Of a stretch of 60,989 nucleotides of DNA, positions 1 to 10,119 are shown piece by piece. Every line of letters begins with the position of its first letter. The first letter of the stretch is position 1. The notes beneath the pieces are model-generated. The model had not been told where the DNA came from, searched no databases, and saw only the letters and a list, made by a program, of their open reading frames with translations. Origin of the DNA: CAYZGU01 sp964478165 (GTDB taxonomy: Bacteria; Poribacteria; WGA-4E; JAJDTR01); the NCBI GenBank assembly GCA_964478165.1, contig CAYZGU010000012.1:1-60989 (forward strand). The letters are read 5' to 3'. The translations under genes were made by a program, and so were the position numbers.

Positions 1-470
1 TTCAGTTGCAAGCAAGATTGAGGCAATGGAATAGAGAACACGACAACTGACAATGGGATTTGGAAACCGTGCTGATATTCAAATCATAACCGATTTGCCA
101 AAGCGACCAAAGCGAAGAGAACCACGATTCGTGCCAGTATGGAGTTTCTATATCTCCTCCCGTGTAAAGATGTCGATCTGATAGAAGAGGGACTTCGAAG
201 ACTGAACATTCCAACTCGACTTAACAGAAACAGATTCATTATCCATGTTCTTAAGCATGCCACTTCAATCCAACTGACATGGATTCTTAACTAGTCCATT
301 TTTGCACTATTCAGCCGTGACTCCTGTTTCTCAAAACTATAGGACCCAAAACGAATCATACTGTGTACTCAATAGAGGCTGTGGGATTAGTAAAAGGAAG
401 AAAGCACAATGGAAATTCCACCGCCAATATGCCTGCTAACTGGGGCGTCACAACCATCACACTTCCGACC
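1..470. other. Window-edge stretch without a recognised gene
   Basis: No ORF here has a recognisable domain. A 70-codon minus-strand frame at 2-214 has no ribosome binding site that I can see and matches no family I know. The DNA is AT-rich. It lies just past the stop codon of the YibE/F gene, so it may hold that gene's 3' untranslated region, but I see no clear terminator hairpin. Confidence 0.5.
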
Positions 471-3065
471 CTAATTTTTCGGTTCCCAGAAGGCAGAAAT
501 CATTGCCGTAATTGGAATCGCTAGGACTAGCCCCAGAGTCCCCGCTAACAATCGTACCACTTCAGCAGCAACAACGCTCACGCTGAGCAGCTCGATCGGT
601 GGGGACTGGAAAAGGTTAACGTCCGGAGTTGCTACGGCCATGACCAACAATAAGCGTGCCCCAAGATACGCAAAAACAAGCGTATTAACCATTGTTCCAA
701 GGATGTCAGTGCCCACATTCATACCGGAAGCAATCAGTTTCCAGGTTCGCATGTTCGGGTTTGCCCGCCGAATCTCCTCCATGGATGAAGACACCTCAAT
801 CGCGCCATCAACGGCAACGCCTAGAACACCCATCAACATCCCTGCAACCAATAACTGGCGAAAATCAAAAGGAGGTGTGCGCGTAGCTTCCACAATGTCC
901 GCCGAGATTGCGTTCTCTAGCCCCGAGAAATGCAGTTGATTTTGGGCGAACATCACAAACAGGCCGGAAACAAGAATGCCGCCCATCGTGCCAAATACAG
1001 CGGAGAAGGTTTTCCGGCTTGGTCCAATTACAAACACAAGCGACGTGAATGCCACCAAGCCAGAAGCCAGGGTGACAATCACAATAGCATTGGCTCCTCG
1101 TGAAATAAGAGGCAACATAAAAAAATAGATGATTATTCCCGAGAAGAGCATGGCAAAAGCAGTCCGAACACCTTCAACTCGACCAACAAAAATAATCACG
1201 AGAAACATCAGGCCGACCATCCATACCAAGAAGCCATCACGCCCATACTCTTGAACAATATTGACCAAACTAATCTTATCGAGAGAGCCGCCAACGCGAC
1301 AGAGCACGATATGACCTGGAGCAGCAGGAATACTAAGCAAAGGCATATTGTGATTAACAATATTTCGTAAAATCAGGCGCTCGCCCTTGTAGAGTCCCGA
1401 TAGCATTTCGAGTTCAAGAATATGATGTTCAGTATTTGCGTCGTAAATCTTCAGCTTCCCGTCTGTCTGTCGAACCGCATACGTCTGCTCCCTATCGTTG
1501 TCGCTGATAAGCCATCTGCTGTCCTTCCACGGTTTAATCGCGACACTAACATTCCCGGACAAGACAATTCCCTTATCCTCAAATTCAGCCCGAAGATCCT
1601 TTGAAATCTTCCGATTGTCCAATCCTTTCACATGCTGAAATCCAGACTCAAACAAGAATTTCGCGTTAGATTCAAGAAGACGGAGAATCTTCCCCTTTGC
1701 GTACTCAGACCTGGAGACAAGATGTCCATTTGAGTCTCGGTGTTCGGTGATGGTTGCAGACGCATGATTAATTCGATGATAAGTGAACACCGTACCAACT
1801 AGAACGAGGATTAATGCAGTTGGTACGACTAGGCGAACTTTACTTTTTGAATCATTGGCACGCCATAGGTTCTCAAGTTCCCCAGCAGATGGCAAATCTT
1901 CGTGAATCTCCGCTGATTCTACCCTTGTATATTTGGTTAACATTCCCGAAATCGTGGCAGCAATCGGAACGGTCAATACCAATCCAATCGTTCCAACGAC
2001 AGCTTGTACTATAGCCGCGGCTGTTGCCTCGTCATTCACCAAGCGGAGAAACGGATATAGCCTACCCACTTCAGGGAATTCGATTGTTGGAAGTAACATG
2101 ACAATCATATGCGCACCAAGATAGGCAAAAATGAGCGTGTCAGCCATCGTTCCCATGATGTCTCTACCAACATTCAACCCGGCGCGAATAGCCTGACGCA
2201 CAGTCACATTTGGGTTCACCCGCTTAACTTCATGAACCGAGGACGAAATAGACATACCGACATCCATCATCGCACCAACAGCGCCTAGAATCATACCTGC
2301 TGAAAGGATACCTGCGAAATCCCAATGGTGTGATGCCTTCGTTCGCCACAGCGCAATTCCCAGTTCTAAAAATCCAAATTCTTCAGCGAGACCAGTGAGA
2401 GCCATCACTTTCTGGCTGATGAAAGAAAGAATTGCTACTGCGGCCAAGCCTCCAAGTGTTGCCAGCACTCCCGAAATTACCTTAAAACTGAAACCCGCAA
2501 TTATAACAAAAATCGCAATCGTAAGCAGTGTGGCAATGCACAGAGCAACACCAATGGGATTGAAACCCCGAACGGTCATTGGCACGAGAACGCAGAACAC
2601 ACTCAACGCGGTCAGAAAAAGAGTCAAGATTGCTCGCACTCCTTTCAAGCCCGCAACCAAAATAATCAAACACCCCAACACTCCTCCAAAATACAGAAGA
2701 AAAGGAGTTCGAAAGTACGCGCCCATCCGAACTTCATCAATTTTAGTCTGGTTCTGGCGTCTGAGAGGGATTTCAAGTAAGAGCACATCGCCTTGATAAA
2801 TAACACGATCACTAAACGGTCGTCCTATCCATATATTATTAATATTCACAATTTCTCCGCGAAATTGTCCAGAAAGGATACGTAAGGAAAGAATTTGATC
2901 AACATCCTCGCTCGTATCCACTCCGACCACCCGTCCAAGACAGATTAACTTCCGCAAGGCGCCGTGATGGACAATTTCTGAGAACCGGAACAGTTTGACG
3001 TGTAAGAACATGACAACTATGGCCAGCGTTAGAACGCCAATAATCTTTAGTTTCCTCTCGGTCAT
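471..3065 (-). CDS. Tandem-duplicated YibE/F family membrane protein
   Basis: An 864-residue polytopic membrane protein made of two YibE/F (PF07907) units. Each unit starts with a small soluble beta-rich segment (residues about 50-75: ILSGQFRGE; about 550-575: MLSGLYKGE) followed by a bundle of about eight hydrophobic helices. The most conserved helix pair repeats: GAVGAMMDVGMS near 260 and GVLGVAVDGAIE near 750, then NPN and GTMADTLIFAYLG versus GTMVNTLVFAYLG. The linker at about 430-540 is hydrophilic. Family members are usually single units of about 370-400 residues, so this is a full internal duplication and fusion. The molecular function of the family is not established; Firmicutes homologues come as separate yibE and yibF genes. 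The gene stands alone with long gaps on both sides. Confidence 0.88.
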   Translation of the reverse strand: MTERKLKIIGVLTLAIVVMFLHVKLFRFSEIVHHGALRKLICLGRVVGVDTSEDVDQILSLRILSGQFRGEIVNINNIWIGRPFSDRVIYQGDVLLLEIPLRRQNQTKIDEVRMGAYFRTPFLLYFGGVLGCLIILVAGLKGVRAILTLFLTALSVFCVLVPMTVRGFNPIGVALCIATLLTIAIFVIIAGFSFKVISGVLATLGGLAAVAILSFISQKVMALTGLAEEFGFLELGIALWRTKASHHWDFAGILSAGMILGAVGAMMDVGMSISSSVHEVKRVNPNVTVRQAIRAGLNVGRDIMGTMADTLIFAYLGAHMIVMLLPTIEFPEVGRLYPFLRLVNDEATAAAIVQAVVGTIGLVLTVPIAATISGMLTKYTRVESAEIHEDLPSAGELENLWRANDSKSKVRLVVPTALILVLVGTVFTYHRINHASATITEHRDSNGHLVSRSEYAKGKILRLLESNAKFLFESGFQHVKGLDNRKISKDLRAEFEDKGIVLSGNVSVAIKPWKDSRWLISDNDREQTYAVRQTDGKLKIYDANTEHHILELEMLSGLYKGERLILRNIVNHNMPLLSIPAAPGHIVLCRVGGSLDKISLVNIVQEYGRDGFLVWMVGLMFLVIIFVGRVEGVRTAFAMLFSGIIIYFFMLPLISRGANAIVIVTLASGLVAFTSLVFVIGPSRKTFSAVFGTMGGILVSGLFVMFAQNQLHFSGLENAISADIVEATRTPPFDFRQLLVAGMLMGVLGVAVDGAIEVSSSMEEIRRANPNMRTWKLIASGMNVGTDILGTMVNTLVFAYLGARLLLVMAVATPDVNLFQSPPIELLSVSVVAAEVVRLLAGTLGLVLAIPITAMISAFWEPKN

Positions 3066-4008
3066 TCAGCTTTTCTTCCCCTTCCACAACACGCCTTCAT
3101 AGCAAACAGCCAATGCACATCTGAACCATATGGAACACTCAGATTACACACTTCAGAATAATCAAGGTGAAACGTAAGACAAATCCAGTTGACAGAGAAT
3201 TTTATGACTCTGGAATAGGACTAAGATCTGTAAGGGGTGTTCAAGCGCAACTAATTCACCCTTCTCAGAGGTTCACGTTTTGACCTGACGCTTTAATCTT
3301 GTGATGAAGTAGCTTCTGATACGCGACAATAGAGGAAAGACAAGCCGCATCTGAGCAACCTCATGACAACAATCTCAGAATTGCACAAAAATCGCCGATT
3401 AAACGTCAATTTGACCCTGCTCCGATACTCGGTAGCAATCAGTGCATCACCATTCAAACCATAGCTTCCCATGACTTGTACCGCCATAAGGCTATCCTTT
3501 TCAACCGTGGTGGATGTGTAACACACAATGGAATTTTCGTGGATATACCCTAATTATATAATTCTATTCATTCTACCAAACCTCTACGTCTCAGTCAATT
3601 AAATGCATGCTCCCAAAGCTCCTGCGGAGTCAATCTGCTGGCTTACTTAGAGTTAACAAACCAACGAGATAGCAAAGATTTGCATTTTGGGTTTCTCAAG
3701 TAGTTCGCTCTTCGTAAAACCTCTTCACGAAACCAAACAAGGTTTTTTCAAAATAAAATTTGCGGCCTCCTTGAGCACACTTCATGAGCCCTGCGTTGGC
3801 GTCCGAATTTTCCTTTACAATACAGAGTGTTTATGCTAGTATGTGCCTGTTATTTGTTCCCGGTGTGCAATCCAGACTCCATCGTTAGCAGATGATTGTA
3901 ACACCCGACCACACTATTCACTCACAAAAGAGTTGACAAGCTTCAAGAAGTCCCTTATATTAGTCGTCAGTTCCTCGGTTTTTCACAATTATCTCGTAGA
4001 GGTATTAA
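3066..4008. other. AT-rich intergenic region
   Basis: About 0.9 kb between two divergently oriented genes, so it should contain promoters for both. Small frames at 3293-3526 (minus) and 3843-4118 (plus) resemble nothing I know. The second overlaps the start of the next gene in another frame and has an early CxxC, but I do not regard it as real. The plus-strand gene has a GAGG ribosome binding site about 7 bases before its ATG. Confidence 0.5.
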
Positions 4009-4989
4009 ATGGCAAACACCCTGACCGTCGTCTTAGCTTTGTGGTTTTGCGTACAACCTCAATTAGTCAGTGCGCAGACAGGAGAAACGGAAGTCTCGAA
4101 ACCGTCAGCCAACGGTGAACGGACGGTTTCATCTCAACCGGAAATTCAGCCGTCAGGAAACACTGATAGCGTAGAAGCAGATCGCCAAATTGTCCAGATT
4201 GGCGGAACTTTCTATCTCAAACCGATGGAAATTGTTGAAAGCTTGGTTTTAATCGGCGGAAATTCCACCATTCGCGGACAGGTCCAGGGAAATATACTGG
4301 TCTTGAAGGGCAACGTAGAAGTGCTTAAAGGCGCAGAAGTCCTCGGGAGCATCACTACAATATTCGGAAAAATTAACGGAAAGGAGCATTTGGAAAAAGG
4401 GCTCCATAGAGAAATCAATGGATGGCGACTTGTCCCGGCATCTGCATCGCTTATCATGCGACCGCAATTAGCCTGGGGAATCGAGAAATCTGAAAAATTT
4501 GGTTGGGCGGTTCTAGCCTTCATCGGACTGACGCTTATTCATGTTCTAATTTTCGCCATATTTCCTCAACAGATGGACACTATGGCGGGTGTAATTTCCC
4601 ATCGCCCCGTTGGAAGCACCCTAATCGGCTTAGTCGTCCTCATTGTTATCCCTTCTCTGACAGCGGTTCTGGTACTGTCGATTATCGGGATTCCTCTTGT
4701 TCTATTGCTTTTCTCGATTCTCATGCCAATGGCCATCTATGGTAAGACGGCTATTTTTCTGTCAATGGGGAATACAATCTTCTCCCATCAACCCAGAATC
4801 GTGTCTGTTGTCGCGGGGTACTGGATCTATTTCATGGCAACCTCAATTCCACGTGTAGACCTGGTCACATTCCTTGTTGCAAACACAATAGGCGTCGGTG
4901 TTTGCATAAGGACGATGTTTGGACAGAAATCGGGACCAAGACTGTCGCCATTCACACGTTCGCAGCCTTTTCTTGATAACCGTCAGTAG
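4009..4989 (+). CDS. Bactofilin-like polymer-forming domain membrane protein
   Basis: 326 residues. An N-terminal signal peptide (residues 1-23, cleavage probably after VSAQ) precedes a polar linker. A short right-handed beta-helix of bactofilin/polymer-forming type follows (about 60-125) with the repeating hydrophobic-glycine pattern seen in LVLIGGNSTIRG, GNILVLKGN and LGSITTIFGKI. Hydrophobic helices at about 165-190, 205-245 and 265-300 then anchor it in the membrane. Proteins pairing a short polymer-forming stretch with C-terminal membrane helices are common hypothetical proteins in diderm bacteria; a role in envelope organisation is only inferred. The start has a GAGG ribosome binding site. 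No operon partner is visible. Confidence 0.7.
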   Translation: MANTLTVVLALWFCVQPQLVSAQTGETEVSKPSANGERTVSSQPEIQPSGNTDSVEADRQIVQIGGTFYLKPMEIVESLVLIGGNSTIRGQVQGNILVLKGNVEVLKGAEVLGSITTIFGKINGKEHLEKGLHREINGWRLVPASASLIMRPQLAWGIEKSEKFGWAVLAFIGLTLIHVLIFAIFPQQMDTMAGVISHRPVGSTLIGLVVLIVIPSLTAVLVLSIIGIPLVLLLFSILMPMAIYGKTAIFLSMGNTIFSHQPRIVSVVAGYWIYFMATSIPRVDLVTFLVANTIGVGVCIRTMFGQKSGPRLSPFTRSQPFLDNRQ

Positions 4990-6213
4990 ACCGCAAAAGC
5001 AATGTTCTGGAATCACGTTATCCCAGATTTTCGATTCTACGCTTTTTTTACGCATTCTTGCCCGGTTTACTCATCTTCAAAAGCCACAAACGTCCAATCT
5101 TCAGGGTTCAGCTTGTTCCCTCAAATAAGCCCCAGTTGAAACGCACGAATCTTTATCTTGCGTACCTCATTCAGTCTTTAGATTCCCTTTCGTCAGGTTG
5201 ACACTTTGAAGCGCGAAACCCGTCAACTGGTGCTCGCCTAATGAATGGGGGCTCTTCTAATGCTCGAAACCTCCGCGAGTGTACATGTAGTGGTTGTTTC
5301 CAAATCTACGAATCGCGTCCAAGAAACGAAAACCTCGATTCTAGTCTAGATTCCTGAGAAGACAAAAGAGAGGAATGCAGTGATTTATTAGCCCTTGCAA
5401 ACAGCAGTCTTACACACCACCCTGTTACAATTGGCCCTGAGAAGATCGAAGATTAGTTGCGTAACTCAAAAACGGAACCGGAATAGCACCCAATCTCAAG
5501 TGTGCCTTGAATCAACGGCTAATCACCGCTGCGTATCAGCAGCCGTAAGTAAGATTGTGGTCCTACTTAAAAAAAAGAATGCGGGACGCCGTGAACTACC
5601 ACCTCGTTCCCAGAAACTTTAGTGCTTAAACTGTAGGCCATCAAAACAGAAAAAGTAGATCTGGTTCGTTCCCACGGAACGCCATCACACTTTTACAAAC
5701 GAAATCAGTTCATGAGAAAATTCTTGAAACGGGACCGGCCTCAAGCGCATATCTAACCACGCAAGAACGGTATCTTACTCCGCTTGAATGCGAGAGGTTG
5801 CCAAGATTCTATATAAAAATTAAACAGCGAGAAGTAATAGAAACAGAGTTTATTCAAGTGTGTCTAAATAAAGAACTCGGCAAGAACGTCTAGCGCTCAT
5901 CGTGATTGCACTGCTCCCCATTCAGGATTCATTTCACCGATGAAGCACCACCTGTTAAATTGTGCCAAGCAATTTCCGCGATTAACAGACGATTCTCAAA
6001 TAAACATGATGGTGTACGTCAAAAATGGTGCAAGTAGCAACTTGCGTTATTTATCAATGCACTTCTATCAAGAATTCTGTTTTAAATCATCTAGAACGTT
6101 TTCTGATACTAGATTCCTCTAAATGGGCTATTGTTCAGCTATTCAGTCATAAGCAGTAAAACGTCCAACCTGATCATGGCCCCTCTTTCCAAGATTTCAA
6201 ACACCGTCCAGGA
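4990..6213. other. Intergenic region without recognised genes
   Basis: About 1.2 kb with many stops in all frames. The longest frames (5395-5622 and 5940-6122, plus) have no visible family, signal or convincing ribosome binding site. It contains one copy of a 20-base sequence (6034-6053) that recurs exactly at 10817-10836. Confidence 0.5.
6034..6053 (+). repeat. 20-bp dispersed repeat, copy 1
   Basis: The 20 bases GTAGCAACTTGCGTTATTTA occur here and again at 10817-10836 on the same strand, both in gene-free DNA. The flanks differ (A before and TC after here; T before and AT after there). No inverted ends or target duplication are visible, so I call it only a short dispersed repeat. Confidence 0.6.
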
Positions 6214-6225
6214 GTGGGAAACATC

Positions 6226-7185
6226 GTGTCCAATCAATCAGACCGCCTATCTCATACAAATGACTGGGTTCAGATCTGTTGCACAGCAGATGAGTGGGAA
6301 GTTAGATTGATTCAGGCAACACTGGGAAATCAGCTGATTCGTTGTCGTCCCGATTTCGATCGAAAATCGCGTCAAACAACTCTCTTTGTACATCCCGAGC
6401 ATCAGGTGGAAGCGCTTGAGCTTGTCAGCCGAATCGGTTTGGCCATAACCAACAATCAAGATGCTCTACAACAATTTGAGGAATACGAGGTAGGCGGCTA
6501 CCAAACAGCCCACCATGATGACTTTGAAGTTGGAAAAATGCCAGAACCAGAACGTACCAGTCTTGCGAAATCTACAATCGCCGAGCGGAAAGGTATCGGG
6601 AAGATTATCCATTGCGTCGGACAAGGGTATAAGTTAGAGGTTGGTCCCGAACCACACACCATAGTTGAAGAAGCTCAATGGGAAGATTTTTCGGACTTTA
6701 GCGCACAACGTCACGAATTTTCGATGCTCCTCAGGCATGAATACCCTGAGCTGTTCCGATGGTTGAAAGATGAAAAATTGGTAGGAGAATTCATTCGGCT
6801 GGTTGAATCCACTTATCGTGAAGTTCCAACCACACGTCTACGCGGCAAAGGACAATCCACTCATGGTTCAACCTCTCAAATGGAACCGAAAATAAAGGAA
6901 GGCGATGCGAAACTCTGCCGTCTTATCAAATTAAGTCTATGGCTTTCAATTACCTCCATGTTCACGCTCATCCTTCAACTTCCATGGTATACAAGCATTG
7001 TGTTCTCGATTCTTGCTATAGGGACGGGTGCCATGGGTAAGTACAGAATTCGTAACAGTCATCGTAACCATAAAGGAAAGCTGATGGCAATTTTTTCCAT
7101 TATCATTGCCTGCGTTGTAATGGTAGCTACCGTTGTGTATGCACAAGGCGAGACGAGTCCGACGCAATCGCCACCAAAACGATGA
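6226..7185 (+). CDS. DUF2007-type N-terminal domain protein with C-terminal membrane segments
   Basis: About 319 residues. The N-terminal 65 residues resemble DUF2007 (putative signal-transducing domain): an aromatic start, then DEWEVRLIQATL, then a strand with polar repeats ending LFVHPEHQVEALELV. The centre is acidic and hydrophilic. The C-terminus has two hydrophobic helices (about 240-262 and 285-308) and a short polar tail, so it is likely an inner-membrane protein with a cytoplasmic N-terminus. I chose GTG at 6226 because GGAG at 6211-6214 is well spaced for it; the in-frame GTG at 6214 overlaps that element. The function is not known. The DUF2064 gene begins about 20 bases after the stop, so the two are probably co-transcribed. 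Confidence 0.65.
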   Translation: MSNQSDRLSHTNDWVQICCTADEWEVRLIQATLGNQLIRCRPDFDRKSRQTTLFVHPEHQVEALELVSRIGLAITNNQDALQQFEEYEVGGYQTAHHDDFEVGKMPEPERTSLAKSTIAERKGIGKIIHCVGQGYKLEVGPEPHTIVEEAQWEDFSDFSAQRHEFSMLLRHEYPELFRWLKDEKLVGEFIRLVESTYREVPTTRLRGKGQSTHGSTSQMEPKIKEGDAKLCRLIKLSLWLSITSMFTLILQLPWYTSIVFSILAIGTGAMGKYRIRNSHRNHKGKLMAIFSIIIACVVMVATVVYAQGETSPTQSPPKR

Positions 7186-7204
7186 AACGCTCTGCGAGAC
7201 ATGA

Positions 7205-7924
7205 ATGCCCATCACCAACCCTGAGAAACTAACCATGACCTCCTGTGTCATCATCTTTGCTAAAAACCCATTACCGAATCAGGTAAAAACCCGCTTACTT
7301 CCCTACATATCGGCGGAACAATCAGCATCGCTATACCGAGCCTTCCTAATCGATTGGTGCGAAACGCTCTCCCAAGTCGCCACAAGTGACCGGATTGTTG
7401 CTTACACTCCATCCGATAGCTTGAATCAGTTACAAACTTTGATCGGAGAAAACGTTACTTACATCCCGCAAGTTGGTTCCGGATTAGGTGAACGGCTAAC
7501 TTCCGCTTGCCGATGGGCATGTAATCGAGGTTATGAAAAAATTCTCATGGTGGGGTCAGACAGCCCCACATTGCCAGTGCAGTATCTCGACGAAGCGCTA
7601 AAACTATTGCAATTTCGTGATATCGTCATCGGACCAAGCACAGACGGGGGGTACTACCTTATCGGGTTCTCCAAAGTGGGAGTACACCAAATAATTCCCA
7701 GCATTTTCACAGATGTAGAATGGAGTAGTAATCATGTTCTACGACAGACTCTCGAGAAGGTTGAATTAACCGGCACAAGATTGGGATTACTACCACCATG
7801 GTACGATGTTGACACACCCACCGAGTTACAGTTTCTGCGAGATCATTTGTTTGCAATGCAACTTGCGGAACACGATAGCCCCGCCCCGCAAACCGCGCAT
7901 AAGTTGGCTGAATTCGTATCCTGA
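7205..7924 (+). CDS. TIGR04282 / DUF2064 family glycosyltransferase
   Basis: 239 residues, matching the TIGR04282 (DUF2064, PF09837) family of GT-A-fold transferases. The opening VIIFAKNPLPNQVKTRL carries the typical AKxPxxGxxKTRL nucleotide-binding loop. GSGLGERL, then LMVGSDSPTLP and the DGGYYLIG motif follow, and the end has YDVDTPTEL. The family is often found beside cofactor or sugar-modification genes, and its acceptor substrates are mostly unknown. The start may instead be the internal ATG at 7235, which begins the conserved domain almost at once. It follows the DUF2007 gene closely. Confidence 0.85.
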   Translation: MPITNPEKLTMTSCVIIFAKNPLPNQVKTRLLPYISAEQSASLYRAFLIDWCETLSQVATSDRIVAYTPSDSLNQLQTLIGENVTYIPQVGSGLGERLTSACRWACNRGYEKILMVGSDSPTLPVQYLDEALKLLQFRDIVIGPSTDGGYYLIGFSKVGVHQIIPSIFTDVEWSSNHVLRQTLEKVELTGTRLGLLPPWYDVDTPTELQFLRDHLFAMQLAEHDSPAPQTAHKLAEFVS

Positions 7925-8349
7925 TCGCAAGCTCGTCACTTAAGAACAATCGTATGTAATTAGATTGGTGCGGGAAGGGCTTCGAGTAAGGTGCCTATTG
8001 TGTGAAGTCGCAATCAGTGCTTTTTATTCCATTTCAATCCGAGACGCCTCGTCAAAACACAATACGCCTAGGGCAAAATGTATTCTACTCTCGTGACTCC
8101 ATGAATCTCCCTACCATATCGATAAAATACAGACTTTGGTGACCAGGCTTGGGACAAGGAGCGATGGAAATCGTTCCTTGTTTGAATGAGGTGTTATTCA
8201 GCGCTCATGTCATGGATACTCTTCTATTATTATTCAAAAATCCAAACAACACACTTTCACAATGAACTATTAAGATTGGAAGAACAAAACGTTCCGGAGC
8301 AACCAATAACTATGAACAAACACAACCCACCCGAATGTTTTTTGCAATC
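7925..8349. other. Intergenic region
   Basis: About 0.4 kb between the glycosyltransferase and the decayed RraA-like gene. I see no ORF with family resemblance and no obvious hairpin terminator. Confidence 0.45.
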
Positions 8350-9104
8350 GTCTACAAGCCCCCGAAGCCATCATAGACTTCATCGATGGACATGCCGCCG
8401 GCAATTCGTTCGCGTTCTTCGTTCTCTTCCTCAAAAATCGCCTCAACCTGGAGCAATACCTCATCCACGAGATTCCCAGGATGTGCTGAACTCGGTGATT
8501 GTCCCCGAGGATGAAGTCGCGGGGCATCACTCGGACATAGTGAGTTAGATGACCGGCTAGGTAGGTGGGAACGTTGACACCCGTGACAATTCAGCCGCCA
8601 AATGCATTAGGACGAGTATCAAACGCGAACATTGAGAAATCGGACATCTTCAGAATACATTGCGCATCACGGCAATTGCCCGTCAAAAGCATGCGCTCGG
8701 CTGCCGTGGGCATAGGCAAGATAACGACTCATTTCATCGAAGTGAGCTGCCTGCATGTCACCACTGCGGGCAAAGCAGAGGACAGTATCATCTTCGAGCT
8801 CTTCAATCTTTCGCATCATACGTTTCTACGGGTGTCCACCTTGGGCCTTCCATTTTTCCCCTTGGACATCCTTCTCTGCGAGCGTAGCCGCGTCTTCCGC
8901 CAGGGGGTGCCGCTTAATCAGCAAAGCTCGACCAACCCATGCCTTGCCGAAGGGCTTTAAAGCGATACGCGAAAACCTTATTGCACACGCCCACCTCTTC
9001 AAGTGCATCGGAAACACTCCCGCCATAGCCAGCTCTACGGCAACGTTGGATGCGTTCTAAGTCTGTATGTTGAGAAGTCGAATTTCGCGGTCCACGTCGG
9101 ACAT
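8350..9104 (-). pseudogene. Decayed RraA-like (HMG aldolase-type) gene
   Basis: Minus-strand reading across three frames reconstructs most of an RraA-like (PF03737) protein: RCRRAGYGGSVSDALEEVG, then GRALLIKRHPLAED, KWKAQGGHP, KIEELEDDTVLCFA, the active-site-type GNCRDAQ, DTRPNAFG, IVTGVNVPTYLAGH, LTHYVRV, ILGDN, then NLVDEVLLQVEAIFEEEN and MSIDEVYDGFG. ATG at 9104 keeps a strong AAGGAG ribosome binding site 7 bases upstream. The frame is broken about 45 bases in (ACTTAG, apparently a lost T), by an in-frame TGA at 8591-8593 replacing a probable Trp, near 8475 by a single-base loss, and elsewhere. RraA-like proteins act as aldolases on 4-hydroxy-4-methyl-2-oxoglutarate-type substrates or as RNase E regulators. 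Decay looks recent because the encoded residues remain clear. Confidence 0.82.
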
Positions 9105-9264
9105 AATGCAACTCCTTCCTGCAGGATAGAGATTTGGATGGTATGTAATCCTCTGGAATGACTGAAATCTGCGGCGGAAAGGTTGACAAGATCGAACCAG
9201 CATGTCACATGTTGGGAAACTCTCGAACTGAACCAGCGAGTGCTAAGTCAGGGACCATCGCCAA

Positions 9265-10119
9265 TTAATAGTGAAACACTGGCAATTCTTTCGATCTTCG
9301 AACACTCTCCATAGTCTTCTCATAGCGCTTCTTCATCTCTGGGCCCTGGGATTTCAGATATTCCTGCTCAGAGCGGCGCGCCATCTCACGAGAAGCGGGT
9401 TCTGGGATTTCAATAACGGCGGTCGTAATTTGGTCGTTTCCCCACTTGTAAGCAACAATCTCACCCTTGCTGACAATCAGGTTCATGCCAACATTGGCTT
9501 CCACAATGGGCACGCCGTTTTCCCTTGCTCTCGCTAGTACTGTTTCATTCTGAATCTTCCGTGTCGACCCGTATGATGAGATAAAAATCAATTGAGCACC
9601 ATCGAGCACCATCGTACGGGTAATTAATGGATTCCACCGGTCATTGCAGATTACTATTCCAGCACGACCGACGGGCGTGTCGAACGCGCGCAATGACTTA
9701 CCTATGCGATTGAAATCCCAACCCCGATGAGTCCCTTCAGACAATTGCGTCTTGTGGTATCGTCCACAAATGTCTCCCGTATGATCGATAAACACGGCGC
9801 AGTTATACACGTCATTACCTATGAGCTCGGCAAATCCAAAGCAGAGACAGGTCTTCAAAGTCTTAGCAAGCCGCTGAAATCGTTGAATGTAAGGACCATC
9901 AATCGGCTCAGCTATCTGCACCATTGCCTCTGCTTTCTCCGGATGGTAAATAACATCCATAACTATGTAGCCTTCTAGGACGCCCTCCGTGGTTAGGATT
10001 ACCCGCGGCTCCTCTTTTGCTGCTTCAGCAAAGAATGCTTCCATCTTGTCGGCATTCGCAGCTTTATCCCATTTTGACGGTTTGAGTGAAATAGCTGCAA
10101 CCCTGACTGAATTATACAT
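9265..10119 (-). CDS. Carbon-nitrogen hydrolase (nitrilase superfamily)
   Basis: 284 residues from the start I prefer. The Glu-Lys-Cys triad of the superfamily (PF00795) is present: Glu45 in TTEGVLEG, Lys123 in YHKTQL and Cys158 in VICNDRW. The enzyme should hydrolyse an amide, nitrile or carbamoyl group on a small molecule; the substrate cannot be read from sequence. ATG at 10119 is chosen because AAGGGA lies just upstream and the conserved domain starts there; an in-frame upstream start at 10179 would add 20 residues lacking family resemblance. It lies downstream of the decayed-RraA region's start on the same strand, among other catabolic genes. Confidence 0.85.
   Translation of the reverse strand: MYNSVRVAAISLKPSKWDKAANADKMEAFFAEAAKEEPRVILTTEGVLEGYIVMDVIYHPEKAEAMVQIAEPIDGPYIQRFQRLAKTLKTCLCFGFAELIGNDVYNCAVFIDHTGDICGRYHKTQLSEGTHRGWDFNRIGKSLRAFDTPVGRAGIVICNDRWNPLITRTMVLDGAQLIFISSYGSTRKIQNETVLARARENGVPIVEANVGMNLIVSKGEIVAYKWGNDQITTAVIEIPEPASREMARRSEQEYLKSQGPEMKKRYEKTMESVRRSKELPVFHY

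Noticed and set aside
2..214. 70-codon minus-strand ORF at the window start
   Set aside because: No ribosome binding site, no recognisable motif and no neighbour support.
3843..4118. 91-codon ORF overlapping the bactofilin-like gene start
   Set aside because: Different frame from a gene with signal peptide, domain and a good ribosome binding site; the early CxxC is not enough to support it.
8186..8960. Several plus-strand ORFs of 75-131 codons over the RraA-like region
   Set aside because: They are antisense to a sequence that clearly encodes RraA-like motifs on the minus strand; their own translations match nothing.
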